From: Thozetella sp. PMI_491
Lineage: Eukaryota; Ascomycota; Sordariomycetes; Chaetosphaeriales; Chaetosphaeriaceae
Reading direction: 5' to 3'
Assembly (NCBI GenBank): GCA_021432635.1
Contig: MU270018.1
Span: forward strand, 1,304,796 to 1,368,795
Length of the DNA: 64,000 nt
Shown: piece after piece, positions 34,797 through 46,157 of the stretch
How positions within the stretch are numbered: position 1 is the first letter of the stretch
Layout: every line of letters begins with the position of its first letter
Notes under the pieces: generated by a model
What the model saw: only the letters and a program-made list of their open reading frames with translations
The model's database searches: none
Told to the model about the DNA's origin: nothing
Program-made: the position numbers and the translations under genes

Positions 34797-36567
34797 ATGG
34801 TTCGGAATATCGTGATTCTGGGAGGAAACTCCCATCCCACCTTGGTCGAAAATGTGTGCAACATCCTGGGTATTCCCAAATGCAATCGCATCTTGAGCAA
34901 GTTCGAGTGTGGCGAGTAAGTCTTTACCCGCGCGGCTAGCTCCATCGTCGTCGCCGCCTATGCCTAGGCACGCGAGGCATCAGATCAGCCGCTAACCTCT
35001 CCTCGAACAGGAGTCGCTGTGAGATCAAGGACTCGGTTCGCGGTAAAGATGTCTACATTATTCAGACAGGCTTCGGCGGCAATGGCGGCAAGCTCAATGA
35101 CCACTTCATGGATCTCTGCATCATGATATCCGCCTGCAAAACAGGCTCTGCTAGACGAGTCACCGCCGTCATGCCTCTGTTCCCTTACTCGAGGCAACCG
35201 GATCTGCCCTACAACAAAGCTGGTGCTCCCCTCTACAAGGCGCCCTCCGAGGCTCCGAAAAAGGATTATACTTTTGAGAGCGTACCCGCTACTCCCTTCC
35301 CCGGCATGTCCCGCAGTGCCACCCTCTCCAACGGCATGGACATCACCGATCGGCTGCTCAAGGCGAGCCTGACCAACGGCACCAGCTCGCCGACGAAACC
35401 CACCGCGAATGGTGAAGGGTACTTCGCTCCCAATGCCAACAAGACCAACGGCGCCAACGGCGCTAACGGGGTCAATGGCCGCCACCATGCGAATTCCTTG
35501 TCTTCCAACTACACCACCCACAACTACGAGAACCCCGCTCTCGTTTCGGCATTCCAAGGTCGTCCGGGCTACAAGCAATGGGTTGCCCAGGCTGGAACTC
35601 TGGTGGCGAACCTGTTGACCTGCGCTGGCGCTGATCACGGTACGTCATTTCCAGTCCAACGAGGCCGTAGTGCGACCTCTTAAGAGCTTCCTCTGGAAAC
35701 GGCATAGCAGACCACGCTCTCGGTAGGTCCCGTGCTGACCAAAGCCATTTTAGTGATTACCATGGACCTCCATGACCCTCAAGGTATGTAGCTGTCCTCA
35801 GAAGCACCATTGAGTACTGCTGCCTGGCTTGCTGTGCCTGCGCGATTCTGCGGAAGCAAGTAATCTATGCGTAGGAGATGGTCTTCGCCATCAACACGGT
35901 GCCTTGGCTCCAGCGTGCAGCACCACTAACTCGAGCTCGGCCGCTAGTTCAAGGATTCTTCGATACTCCCGTCGACAACTTGTACGGGCGCCCGCTTCTC
36001 AAGCGCTACATCCAGCAAAATGTTCCGAACTACAAGGACGCCGTGATCATTAGTCCCGATGCCGGAGGTGCAAAGCGAGCCACCGGCCTAGCGGACAGCT
36101 TGGGCATGGACTTCGCCCTGATTCACAAGGTAATGCCTCATTTTTTGCTACCTCCTCTTTCACTTTTACTCAACCCAACCTAGGAGCGCCGCCCGACCAA
36201 GATCGCCGACCGCCAGAATGCCACTATGATGCTTGTCGGCAACGTGGCCAACCGCGTGTGTATCTTGGTTGACGACCTCTTGGACACCGGTAACACCATC
36301 ACGAGGGCTGCAAAGCTCCTCAAGAACGAGGGCGCCACCACCATCTACGCTCTCCTTAGCCACGGCGTCTTCAGTGGCGATGCCCTGAATCGCGTCAGCG
36401 CCTCGGCCATTGACAAGGTCATTGTCACGAACTCCGTTCCCCAAGAGGCGCACAAGGCCGCATTGGGACCGAAGCTCGAGGTTCTGGACATCTCTCCCAT
36501 CTTTGCAGAGGCCATCCGCCGTGTCCACCACGGCGAGTCTATCAGCGTCCTCTTCAATTACGACTGA
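34797..36567 (+). CDS. Ribose-phosphate pyrophosphokinase (PRPP synthetase)
   Basis: It makes PRPP from ribose-5-phosphate and ATP, feeding purine, pyrimidine, His, Trp and NAD synthesis. There are five exons, 34797..34915, 35011..35639, 35754..35783, 35948..36129 and 36184..36567, giving 447 aa; all introns are GT-AG and in phase. Exon 3 is only 30 bp, carrying the MDLHDP metal/ATP motif. The N-terminal half has [15 protein letters not shown] and FPYSRQ. The catalytic core resumes with [30 protein letters not shown] and PDAGGAKRA. The PRPP loop is [13 protein letters not shown] (348-359). Residues about 104-225 are a non-homologous, low-complexity insertion with Asn-Gly repeats ([12 protein letters not shown]), as in Prs1/Prs5-type fungal subunits. 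Which paralogue this is remains unsure, so no symbol is given. Confidence 0.93.
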
Positions 36568-38444
36568 GGCGCCATTTTACAGGGCGCGTCCGCTTGTCAC
36601 ATCATCTCTCTCATCTAACTGGCGTTTCTCATATTTCTCTGCGGGAATATCATAGAAAAGACACATATGTCTCGACATTACATCGCATCGGAGGCCATCG
36701 TTTCTTCCACGGACTTGAACAGCTCGAAACCCGCTTCGACAAATGGCGTAAGGAAACTGGATATCATCTCAGCAGAATCGGGGTTAGAGCCATTGAAACA
36801 ATTATGAGACCCAAACCTGGGTGCTGACGGCGCGTAAACCGGCCATGCCCATCCGCGTGACATGGCCACGGCAGTCCTTGATTGGTTGCAGAGAGGTCCT
36901 CTCTGTTGTCTGCTTCAGTTCTCTCTCATCATTTCTTTCTCTTCATAACGAAGTCTTGGTCCTGGACAATCAGCTCGCAAACTTGCTGCTTTTTGCAAAT
37001 GGGGATCTGGGAGTGTTCTCTAGTTTGGTACTATTTGCAACGTCACCAGACTCGCACTCATAAACTTGCTATACACATACCCAACATATCGTAGAGTAAC
37101 GTACCCTGGTGAAGATGACGCAGCTCAACGGGTGCTATCTTCTTGCCTGTGCACGTGCAACTTGGCTAATGGATAGAAGACAATCAAATTATACGGCTCA
37201 CGCCGCTGAACTTCAACCGACTGACTTTGCCTATATCTGTGCCGTAGATATGAATGTATGCTTTGAGATCTAGCGGTCGCTGTGTGGGGAGGTGGGGGGG
37301 GGGGGGGATTGGCGCGCACTCAGGGCGAGGTTTTACACTCCCTGGCGCGTTATTTAGTAGGAGATTTTGTTGTTTACACCCCTTTTCGTTCTTAGACTGA
37401 AACGAACACCGAGGACGATGTCCTTAACTATGGCCTAATTGAACAACCTTATAAACCCTATAATTTCCTGATAAGCGGCATAGTCCTACATTTGGTGAAA
37501 TGAATCGTCATCTGTTCCGCCACCTAGACGCTCAGGTCAGAGACAACAACTGGGCCGAGGTGGGGCATGTGTTCGGCTGCACAGGTCCCGACCCTAAGCT
37601 TATACTGCACATATACCCGTTTACGGGCCTATCCAGGCTGCAACTCAATGCTAGCTCCGGTCGTGGGAGCGAGCCTGCCTTTCCTGTTTATTTCACCGCG
37701 CCTAGGTGACAGTCCGGCATACCTTCGGCATGCGACCCAGCCAATCTCGTACGTGGAGAAAACGCAATGGATAGCTGCGACGTTGTCTCATGGCTGGCCC
37801 CGGTCAGCACGGAAGTCTTCCGGCATTCAAGACACCTGCAGCATGATTTGTCGTCTCACCTTTTCTAGTCCTATTGGGCATCCACTAAACCCATCCCTAC
37901 CGACCCATTCTACCCCCATGTTCTAGTGCGTTGTCACTATTTCCCTTTGGCGTAGCAACAACACTCTTGCTCGAGAATATATTGTGTTAATCCCCGAGTA
38001 GAAACTGAAGGGCAAAACGGGCCGGCCGTGATCCCGAGTATATATAGCACAGGAGCGGAGCAAGGAGGCATACTTAAGTGAGCTACATACCACGGCCTAT
38101 CTGTACCTTAGCGTGCTTCTCTGTCCAATGTGCCTCCTGCGGCACGCGAGTGTATGTTTTCAAAACGATGCAGTGGAGAAGAAAGTGATTAGAGTGTGGC
38201 TGTTCAGTTCTACTATAATAGGTAGGTATTACGGCATGTACATATCAGAAGAGGCAAGAATCCCAAAGGAGAGAGGACTCAAATATGCAGGAGAGAGCGA
38301 GTATAGCACAAAGATGCAGAGCGGTGGGGGACCGGCACACAACCGCCCGCGGTGACGGACGTGGCAAGCCATTATAGGAGCATGAAACCGAAAAGAGCAA
38401 ATTCTCTAAGACAGTGTCTTGCTGATGATCTTGGTATGCTTGTG
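36568..38444. other. Intergenic, no supported gene
   Basis: A G run near 37295-37307 and a TATATATA element at 38039-38046 are present. An ATG frame beginning near 38128 lacks recognisable features. Confidence 0.5.
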
Positions 38445-38452
38445 TATAAATA
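38445..38452 (+). promoter_or_regulatory. TATA box of the SDR gene
   Basis: TATAAATA lies 115 bp before the SDR ATG at 38567. Spacing and consensus are both good for a short-leader gene. Confidence 0.6.
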
Positions 38453-38566
38453 GGGCCTCAAAAGTCTGGTCCAAGAGTCAGACCGAATGGAGTCGGTAGC
38501 GCACCTAGAACTCGGCACACGATCCTACCAATACATATCGTAGAGAATCCACGGCTCTCAGGCACC

Positions 38567-39389
38567 ATGGACGTCTCTAACAAGCTCATTGCCATCACAG
38601 GCGCAGTTGGAGGCATAGGGCTTCCCACCGCCAAGTACCTCGCCGCCGCTGGTGCCCGCCTGTCTCTCTCGGACTCCAACGACTCACAAGTCGAATCGGT
38701 TGCCAAAGCCCTCAGCGAGGAGTACGGCGTGAAGGTGTTCCACAAGACTGTCGATGTGCGCTCTCGCGTAGCCGTTGAAGCATGGATCACCGAGACAACG
38801 GCCTTCTTCGGCACGCCGCTCGACGGCGCGGTCAACCTCGCGGGTGTTTGCTCAAAGGACTTTGGCATCGCCAACATCTGGGAGATTGACGACGACGATT
38901 TCGACTTCACCATAGCGGTCAACCTCAAGGGCGTCCTAAACAGCATGCGGGCCGAGATTCCGAACATGCGTGACGGGGGGAGCATCATCAACGCCTCGAG
39001 CTATGCCGGGCTCGCAGGCTTCCCCAAGGGCGGTGCATATGTCGCCAGCAAGCACGCCGTGCTGGGGCTCAGCCGGTCGGCGGCCAAGGAACTGGGCTCG
39101 GGGAGGGGTATTCGTGTGAATGCTATCTGCCCGTAAGCGAACAATTCACCTCGTCTTCCCGGCGCTCTCGCTGACTGATTGATGCAGGGGCGTAATCGAC
39201 ACACAAATGTTGTCCACCGCCATGAGTCAGGCGGGCGACGGCGCCATCGATCTTATCCTCGGCCAGGTCACAGCTGGACGCAAAGGGAGACCGGAAGAGG
39301 TGGCATCTGTGATAGCGTTCCTTCTCAGCGATGCCTCACGTTATGTCACTGGGGCAAGCCAGACTATTGATGGGGGCTGGTTCTGCTGA
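38567..39389 (+). CDS. Short-chain dehydrogenase/reductase (classical SDR)
   Basis: An NAD(P)-dependent oxidoreductase of unknown substrate. There are two exons, 38567..39132 and 39188..39389, giving 255 aa; the 55-bp intron (GTAAGC to TGCAG) splits the codon of Pro189. The cofactor motif TGAVGGIG is at residues 11-18 and NLAG at 90-93. The catalytic residues are Asn119, Ser144 or Ser145, Tyr158 and Lys162 (YVASK), and the C-terminus has [16 protein letters not shown] as in FabG-like SDRs. Asp36 after strand β2 (SLSDSND) suggests NAD(H) preference. No signal peptide is seen, so a cytosolic enzyme is likely. It lies upstream of the ABCC transporter on the same strand and may act in secondary metabolism, but nothing proves that link. 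Confidence 0.92.
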
Positions 39390-40186
39390 TGGCGCCGCAC
39401 GTCGAGAGTGGCTTGTTGGCCGTCCGTCGTTTTGGTCGACCGGGTACGTTGCGAGCAGTTCTCAAGGGGTGAGCAAACAAACGTTGGCGTTCATCTTTCA
39501 TGTCTTTGAATCCGCGGAATCCCTCTGTCCCTACCGTCATGCTAGCGCTGAGGGAGATCTTACCATAGGGGTAAAATTAGGCCCTGGTGCAAAGTGACTT
39601 TTGCCAGAATTTTTGTCGCCCAAATGTCCTGCTGCGGCACGGGGCGAGAGGCATCCCTGAGGTTTGTTGTCGTGGTCGGCTGTCTGCCTGATACCAGAGG
39701 TATTACAAAGGTTTCGCTAGTGTATTTTGAGTAGGTACGTAAGTATTCAGTGCCTTCCTTCTTCCATACACCGTGAAGCGCTAAGTCCGGCGACGAAGCG
39801 GAACCTGAATCTGACAAGGTCTAGCTTCACGAGGGGTCATGTAGACCTGAGACTTCATAGGAAAGCGCATAAGTACCCTACATACTAACCATAATGCGCC
39901 CACGGAGTACCTACATAGTAACACATACTATATAGTGTCAGGCAGCCCCCCACTTACGTATTAGACCCCCTACCTCCTCATCCCCCCCCCTTCTGTCGGA
40001 TATAGTCCGAGCAAAGAAACAGGCAAATGATACGAACGCGAATCCAATGATTGCCTGCCAAGGTGAATAGCTAAAAGGTAGTCGACGCAGCCTGGCTGTC
40101 GGTTCGTTGCCTTATTAGTTAGGAGGATACCAGAGACACCTTGAAAGTCGATCTATCATCAACGACTTAGATCCTAGCTACCGAAG
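39390..40186. other. Intergenic, promoter of the ABC transporter
   Basis: Short C runs and several GTAGGTA/TACCTAC motifs (39.73-39.95 kb). No coding sequence is seen. Confidence 0.45.
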
Positions 40187-43100
40187 ATGGCTTCGTCGGC
40201 TTCGGCGGCACCCTCCGCATGTCTAAACGACGACACTCTCGGCCCAGGCGTCATTGGATGTCGTGATGACTTCGATTTTACCATTACGTTTGAGGATAGC
40301 TTCTTGTCTCTTACGCCATCAGCTATCTTCGCTGTGCTCGCCGTGCTCAGGCTCGTTTATCTCGGGCGGAAACCTCAGCTATTGCACGGCCGAGGTTTCC
40401 AGCTATTGAAGCTAGTATGTGTGGAATGCAGTCCCAATGGCCGGCTGCTGACGACGTCCTCAGGGAGCTATTGCAGTCTATACTGGCCTCCAAGTCGCCA
40501 CCTTGGCACTCGTGGGCTCCCCGGCTTCTCAGAGGGCCAGGATCAGTATCGCTGCAGCCGTATTCTCCCTCTTTGATTCTTTTCTTTTCCTCGCCCTGTC
40601 CGCTTGGGAGCACTCGCGGTCCCAAAGATCCTCGATCCTCTTCAACACATACCTCCTAGCCTCCCTGCTCTTTGACGCCACACGCGCCCGGACTTTCTGG
40701 CTCGACGATCCCGATGGCGTCTTTGTCAAGATCCTCACTACCTCGATCGCGGTGAAGGCTGTAGTTCTGGTCCTCGAGTCTCAAGGCAAAGACAAGTGGC
40801 TCTCGCCCCAGGAGCGAAGCCCCGAAGAGACCGGCGGTGTTTTCACTCTCAGCTTCTTCTCCTGGCTGAACGGTCTTATTTTTCGCGGCTACCGAAAGAT
40901 TCTAGCGCAGAATGATCTTCATGCCCTTGACCCAGACCTGTCGGCTTACGCTCATGGGGGGGTGTTTAAACAACAGTGGCAGACTGTCCGGCCAGGAAAA
41001 CACCGCCTCGTCCGGGCCTTAGCCCGAACGCTGAAATGGCATCTCTTCTTACCGGTCCTTCCAAGAATAGCGAAAGGAGCCCTTTCTTTCGCTCGGCCGT
41101 TTCTTGTTAGCGAAATTCTCGCGTATCTGCAGGCTGAGTCGAGCTCGATATCGGCGAATGTTGGGTATGGGCTCATCGGAGCTACTGCCTTGGTGTACAC
41201 TGGGTTCGCAGTTTCCAACGGGATTTACCAGTACCTGCTTCACCGGGCTCTGACAGTTGTTCGAGCATCTCTCGTGACCTTAATATATGATACCACTCTC
41301 AGTGACTCTACGAGTCACCACCACGATAACTCCGCCGCCATCACTCTCATGACCTCCGATGTCAATCGCATACAAATCGGACTAGAGGCCGTCCACGAAT
41401 GCTGGGCAAGTGCCATCGAGATCGCCATCGCCGCGTGGCTCCTTCAACGTCAGCTGGGCGCGGCGTTCATCGCCCCTATCGTCGTGGTTCTAGTCTGTGG
41501 CGCCGCGTCCTTCGGCGTCGGCAAGGTCATCGGAACGCGTATCACACGCTGGCTAGCGGCTATCCAGAGGCGCGTCGGTCTGACCGCCGACATTATTAGC
41601 AATATCACCACCGTGAAGATGCTGGGCATGCAAGAATCTGTCACGGATCAGGTCCAGAGGTCCCGCGCGAGCGAAATAAATGGATCTAAGCAAGTTCGGA
41701 TAATGGTAACTTTGGCGGGAATCCTGGGCTACGCACCTCTATTGCTCACCCCAGCTGTCACTTTCGCGTCGACCAACCAGGATTTGACCTTCACGAGGGC
41801 ATTTACATCGCTGGCATACCTCCAGCTCCTGTCCAGCCCCTTGGCTGAGTTGTTCCAGATGATTCCCCAGCTCATGGGGTCCATCGCATGCTTGGAGCGC
41901 GTCCAGAAGTATATCGAAATTAATTCGAAGGCGAGAGTCCCAGGGCAGAGTCAAACCACTCAAGCTAGACGATTGTATGGACCCAATGATACCACTTTCC
42001 AGCTGGCCAAAGACGCAGTATTTTCCTGGGAGGAAGAAAGCCCCGTCCTCCACAGCGTCAACGTTCGAATTCCCCGAAACAAGCTCACGATTGTGGCCGG
42101 ACCCGTCGCCTCTGGCAAGTCGACACTCTGCATGGGCATCCTGAGAGAGATTCCCCTCGTGACTGGAGACACACTGGAACTAGACCAGTTTTGCCAGGTT
42201 GCCTTCTGCGCTCAGACGGCGTTCCTCATCAACTCTACGGTTCGCAATAACATCACCGGACATACCACCTTTGATAGGGAATGGTATGATAAGGTGGTTG
42301 AAGCTACTGCGCTGAACGTGGATATGGGTTCTTGGCCTCAAGGGGATCAGTCACTGATCGGCAGCAACGGTATCATGCTAAGCGGGGGGCAGAGACACCG
42401 GGTATCTCTTACCCGAGCCCTATATGCACGGCCGCAGTTCGCCGTCTTTGACGATGTCCTAAGCGGTCTTGATCCCACCACAGAAGAGCATGTGTTTGAT
42501 CATGTATTTGCTCAAGGCGGCCTGTTAGACAACTTACGAGCAACCGCGATCCTATGCACGCACTCGATCGGCCACCTGAAGAAAGCAGCTTATGTTGTGG
42601 TGCTCGGGAATGGCTCTGTCCTTACCCAAGGTCCGCCTGAGGCTGTAGTGACTAATGACTACGTCATAAGCACCATTGCAAAGAAACCAGCCGAGGAGGA
42701 GCCCAACAGTGAGGATTCGCAGCCCAAGAACATGGCATCGCAGCCTCCTACGTCTAAGAAAACCCAGGAGACAGAGGACCGAGCACGGCAGACCGGCGAC
42801 TTCCGGATCTACTCTTACTACTTTGCCCGCATAGGTTCTCCGAGAACAGTTGCCGCAGTCACCTCCTTCTTTTTCACTTCCGCGATCGCCTTCGCATTCC
42901 TCTTCAATTTCGGGCCTGTCTGGCTAGAGTTCTGGTCGGATTCGGTTCAGAGAGGCGAAGACAACGCTGCCTTCTACATCGGCGTCTTCATAACCCTCCA
43001 GGTCATCTGTCTCTGCCTGTGCGGTGTTTTCTTCGGGTTTAATGGCCTTGTCATGACACCTCGGTGTAGCTTGACCATCCACCGCCTGGCTATGGTCTCA

Positions 43101-44882
43101 CTCATGCGTGCGCCGTTGTCGTATTTCACATCCGTAGACGTCGGGACGATCACGAGTTACTTCTCCCAGGACATGTCGATTGTCGACAACGATTTCGGAG
43201 GTCAACTTGCCAACACTGTGGCTACGGGCTTGGCGGTCCTTAGCCAAGGTACCATGATTGCGGCCTCCTCCCCCTTTGTACTCATCGGCTATCCTGGTCT
43301 CGTTGGCCTCATGTGGATTGTGCAAAGGGTGTATCTCAGGACGTCTCGGCAGCTCCGATTGCTCGAGTTGGAGACGAACGGACCCCTTCAGTAAGTATAA
43401 TTATACATGTCCACTCTGTTGAGCGAGTGACTAATTTGGCTAAAGAGAGCATTTTCTTGAAACCCTCACTGGCCTGGCAACCATCCGTGCCTTCGGCTGG
43501 ACGTCGCAGAACATACGCGCAAACTACGACCTGCTAGATGCCTCCCAAAGGCCACGGTACCTCCTTACCATGCTGCAGAGATGGCTCGAGATCGTACTCA
43601 GCCTAACCGTTACCGTTCTCGCTGTTGTCTTCGTCACTCTTGCCATTCAGATTCGCACTACAAGGGTAGGCTTCACTGGCGTGGGACTTGTGAGCCTTAT
43701 GAGCTTTGGGGAGATGCTGGGGCATATTGTGAGGTGCTATACGCAACTAGAAACTGCAACCGGTGCTCTGAATCGACTGAAGACTTTTATCGAGACCATG
43801 CCAAAGTCAACCTCCAATCTTGGCCCTGGAGCTGCTCTCGAGCAGGAGTACATACCATCCGCGGTGTGGCCAGAGAGGGGACAGGTGGAGATTAGAGGTG
43901 TGTCGGCAGTGTACAGGTAAGTCTCGTGGCTTCTACTCCGGTAGCAAAGAGGACAAAATGCTCTGGGCCAAGTTCAGCTAACATGGGTGACTAGTGCCAT
44001 GACAACGAAGAATATCTCTTCCGGAAGAGAACAAACTACTGCGAATGAAGACACGGCATTTGCGCTGCGTGACATTTCTCTATCGATCGAATCTAGCGAG
44101 AAGATAGCTATCTACGGCCGAACGGGCAGGCAAGTCGGCTCTATTCTCTATGCCATTTCTAGAGCTAGCATTAACCTGGTAACAGTGGAAAGTCTTCGCT
44201 CGTGATGCTTATGCTGAAATTCCTGGATCCTATTAATAGATCAGGAACCATCACCATCGACGGGCTCGAGCTGGGAAAGATTCGGCCATCAGTTCTCCGC
44301 AGCAGAATCATAACTCTACCGCAAGCGCCCTTCCTTCTCCCCGAAGGCAAATCCGTGCGTGACAACATGATCATCAACGACCTGAACCGACACAAGACCT
44401 ACAACACATCCCTGCTTGACGAAGAGGCCAAGCATGCCCTATCGGCTGTCGGGCTGTGGTCTCTTGTCGAAGAGAAGGGTGGGCTAGACTCGGGTCTCAA
44501 CCCTGGGAACTTGAGCAAGGGCCAGAGACAGCTTTTCTGTCTCGCGCGGGCAATCCTCCGCTCTCGTCTCCGGCTCCAGGACCATAACACGCCGAGGGCA
44601 GTACCGCAGGACGATACTAGCTCTACTGTGCCGGGCGGGCTATTGCTCCTCGACGAGTTCACGGCGAGCGTGGACTACGAGACGGACAAGCTCATGCAGG
44701 CAATCATCAGACGAGAGTTTAAAAACTACACAATAATTTGCGTCACCCACCGGCTGCAGACGGTGATCGACTACGACCGGCTAGTCGTCATGGATGGCGG
44801 GAGGATTGTTGACATAGGCCGGCCGAGCGAGCTCATTCGAGATGATGAGGTGATGGGTCAGGAGGGGGCCGGTGCTTCGTGA
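40187..44882 (+). CDS. ABCC-type (MRP-like) ABC transporter
   Basis: A full transporter of 1,485 aa in five exons: 40187..40414, 40464..43390, 43446..43916, 43995..44129 and 44186..44882. All keep phase. The N-terminal ~190 residues have five hydrophobic helices, the TMD0 typical of MRP-like proteins. TMD1, NBD1, TMD2 and NBD2 follow. NBD1 has Walker A GPVASGKST (about 622-630), signature LSGGQ (about 716) and Walker B FAVFDD, with Asp instead of the catalytic Glu, as in many ABCC NBD1s. NBD2 has Walker A GRTGSGKSS (1250-1258), signature LSKGQ and LLLLDE with the normal Glu. The last intron has a GC-AG boundary and cuts the NBD2 P-loop. The exon 3 acceptor (AAAG) is weak but needed for frame. 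Substrate is unknown; drug, conjugate or metabolite export is likely. Confidence 0.93.
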
Positions 44883-45962
44883 TCATGGACATGGATAATG
44901 GCTATGAGATATGCAAATACTTGTGTTTGCTACGCAAGGTATGGTACCAAGTGAACTCAGGGACGGGGTGGGAATACTATGCAACTGGTTGGCGACTTTT
45001 GAGCTGAAGCTCGCCTCCCCCCTCCCCTCGAGCCTAGGTAAGCGAACCACGAGATTGGAGCTGGGCTATAGGACAATTGGGTGCGACAATTAGATGCGAC
45101 AATTGGGTGCGACAATTGGGTGCGACATGTGGGTGCGACAATTGGGTGCGACAACTGGGTGCGACAAGCTTACGGTGTGTTGTTTGTAATTAAGTAACTT
45201 AGGAAGGTTTGCCGGCCTAGTAATGGATCATCTACTTTGTTCGTAGGAAAAGCCTACAGCACCACCGCGAATGAGGAGAGGCAATGGAGTCTGGCTATTA
45301 AAATGGTTGGCGCTGCCACACGGATGCCAAGCGGCTGACCGCCCGGGTGCTGTGCGAGGCTCCCAGCGAGCCGTTGAAAATATAGATCGAGATGCAGTGA
45401 AAACACGTCCGCTCTAAATGGAAAAGATGGCGAGTCGCCACTAAGCCCAGAAGTCGCTGATGGGAGGAGATAGCTCGGCATGATTGAATTGATGCTCATG
45501 CCCGCCGCTTCCCCGCCCGGGCCACCTCAGGCCTCTTACCCGGCGGATGAGGGCCCAATTCGCCAATCGAGTCGTTCGAGCCCCGGAGGGTTGGTCGGTG
45601 CCCTGGGGAAACTTGATTTGCGAATTGCCCGCTCAACGACACAGGTAATATAGCCCAACAGACTCAGACTTAGACCTCCACCCGTTTTGCTTTGACTCCA
45701 GGATTCCTCACTAGGGCCACTCAGAAGATAGCTTTTGGTGTCTTACTGTGGAGGAAAGGGCCTCGGGATCTGGCGTCAGGAGCATCCACTTGCACCTTCC
45801 CCGGACCTAGCCCTTGGCTCACTAACCGGCCGAAGACGGGTCCCGCTCTTGCCGGACGACAAATCGAGCAGCCCGACATCCGCCACTTCACCTCTCAGCA
45901 GCCGGTGGCATTTCTTGAGACAAGCATTCCCCTCCCATTGGATCTCGAGTTGTCGCAGGAGC
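44883..45962. other. Intergenic with a 13-bp minisatellite
   Basis: The minisatellite lies at 45072-45162. Other open frames here lack an ATG or recognisable features. Confidence 0.5.
45072..45162. repeat. 13-bp minisatellite, seven copies
   Basis: Seven tandem copies of GACAATTGGGTGC, four exact and three with one or two changes, end in a partial eighth unit. It sits about 190 bp past the stop of the ABC transporter, possibly in its 3' region. Confidence 0.95.
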
Positions 45963-46157
45963 ATGTCGACGCTGGCACATAGTCTGGCACGCGGCGTCTT
46001 CGAGCTTGTTATCTTCCTCGCAAGCCTGTTCAACTTTGTGCAGTTGACGACCCAGCTCGACAACTTCAACCGGCCGGATGCCATCCATCTGGTTTACATC
46101 CTCCACCATCTGTACAACCTCTGGCCGGACAAGGAACCGATTGAGCTCCCAGAATGA
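45963..46157 (+). CDS. Small ORF (64 aa) overlapping the transporter start by ATGA
   Basis: An ATG frame of 64 codons whose TGA overlaps the ATG of the TDT transporter (ATGA at 46154-46157), in a different frame. About three quarters of its codons end in G or C, like the real genes around it, while the open frame upstream of the ATG looks non-coding. The product begins MSTLAHSLARGVFELVIFLA; its N-terminal third is hydrophobic (about residues 12-28) and it has an acidic C-terminus. It could be a membrane microprotein, a regulatory upstream ORF for the transporter, or the last exon of an unseen gene (an acceptor, GTCGCAG, lies just before the ATG). No family is recognised. Confidence 0.35.
   Translation: MSTLAHSLARGVFELVIFLASLFNFVQLTTQLDNFNRPDAIHLVYILHHLYNLWPDKEPIELPE

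Noticed and set aside
35784-35947. A microexon (GAGATG at about 35874) inside intron 3 of the PRPP synthetase gene
   Set aside because: Joining 35783 directly to 35948 gives [14 protein letters not shown], which has the usual family spacing; the extra exon would lengthen it.
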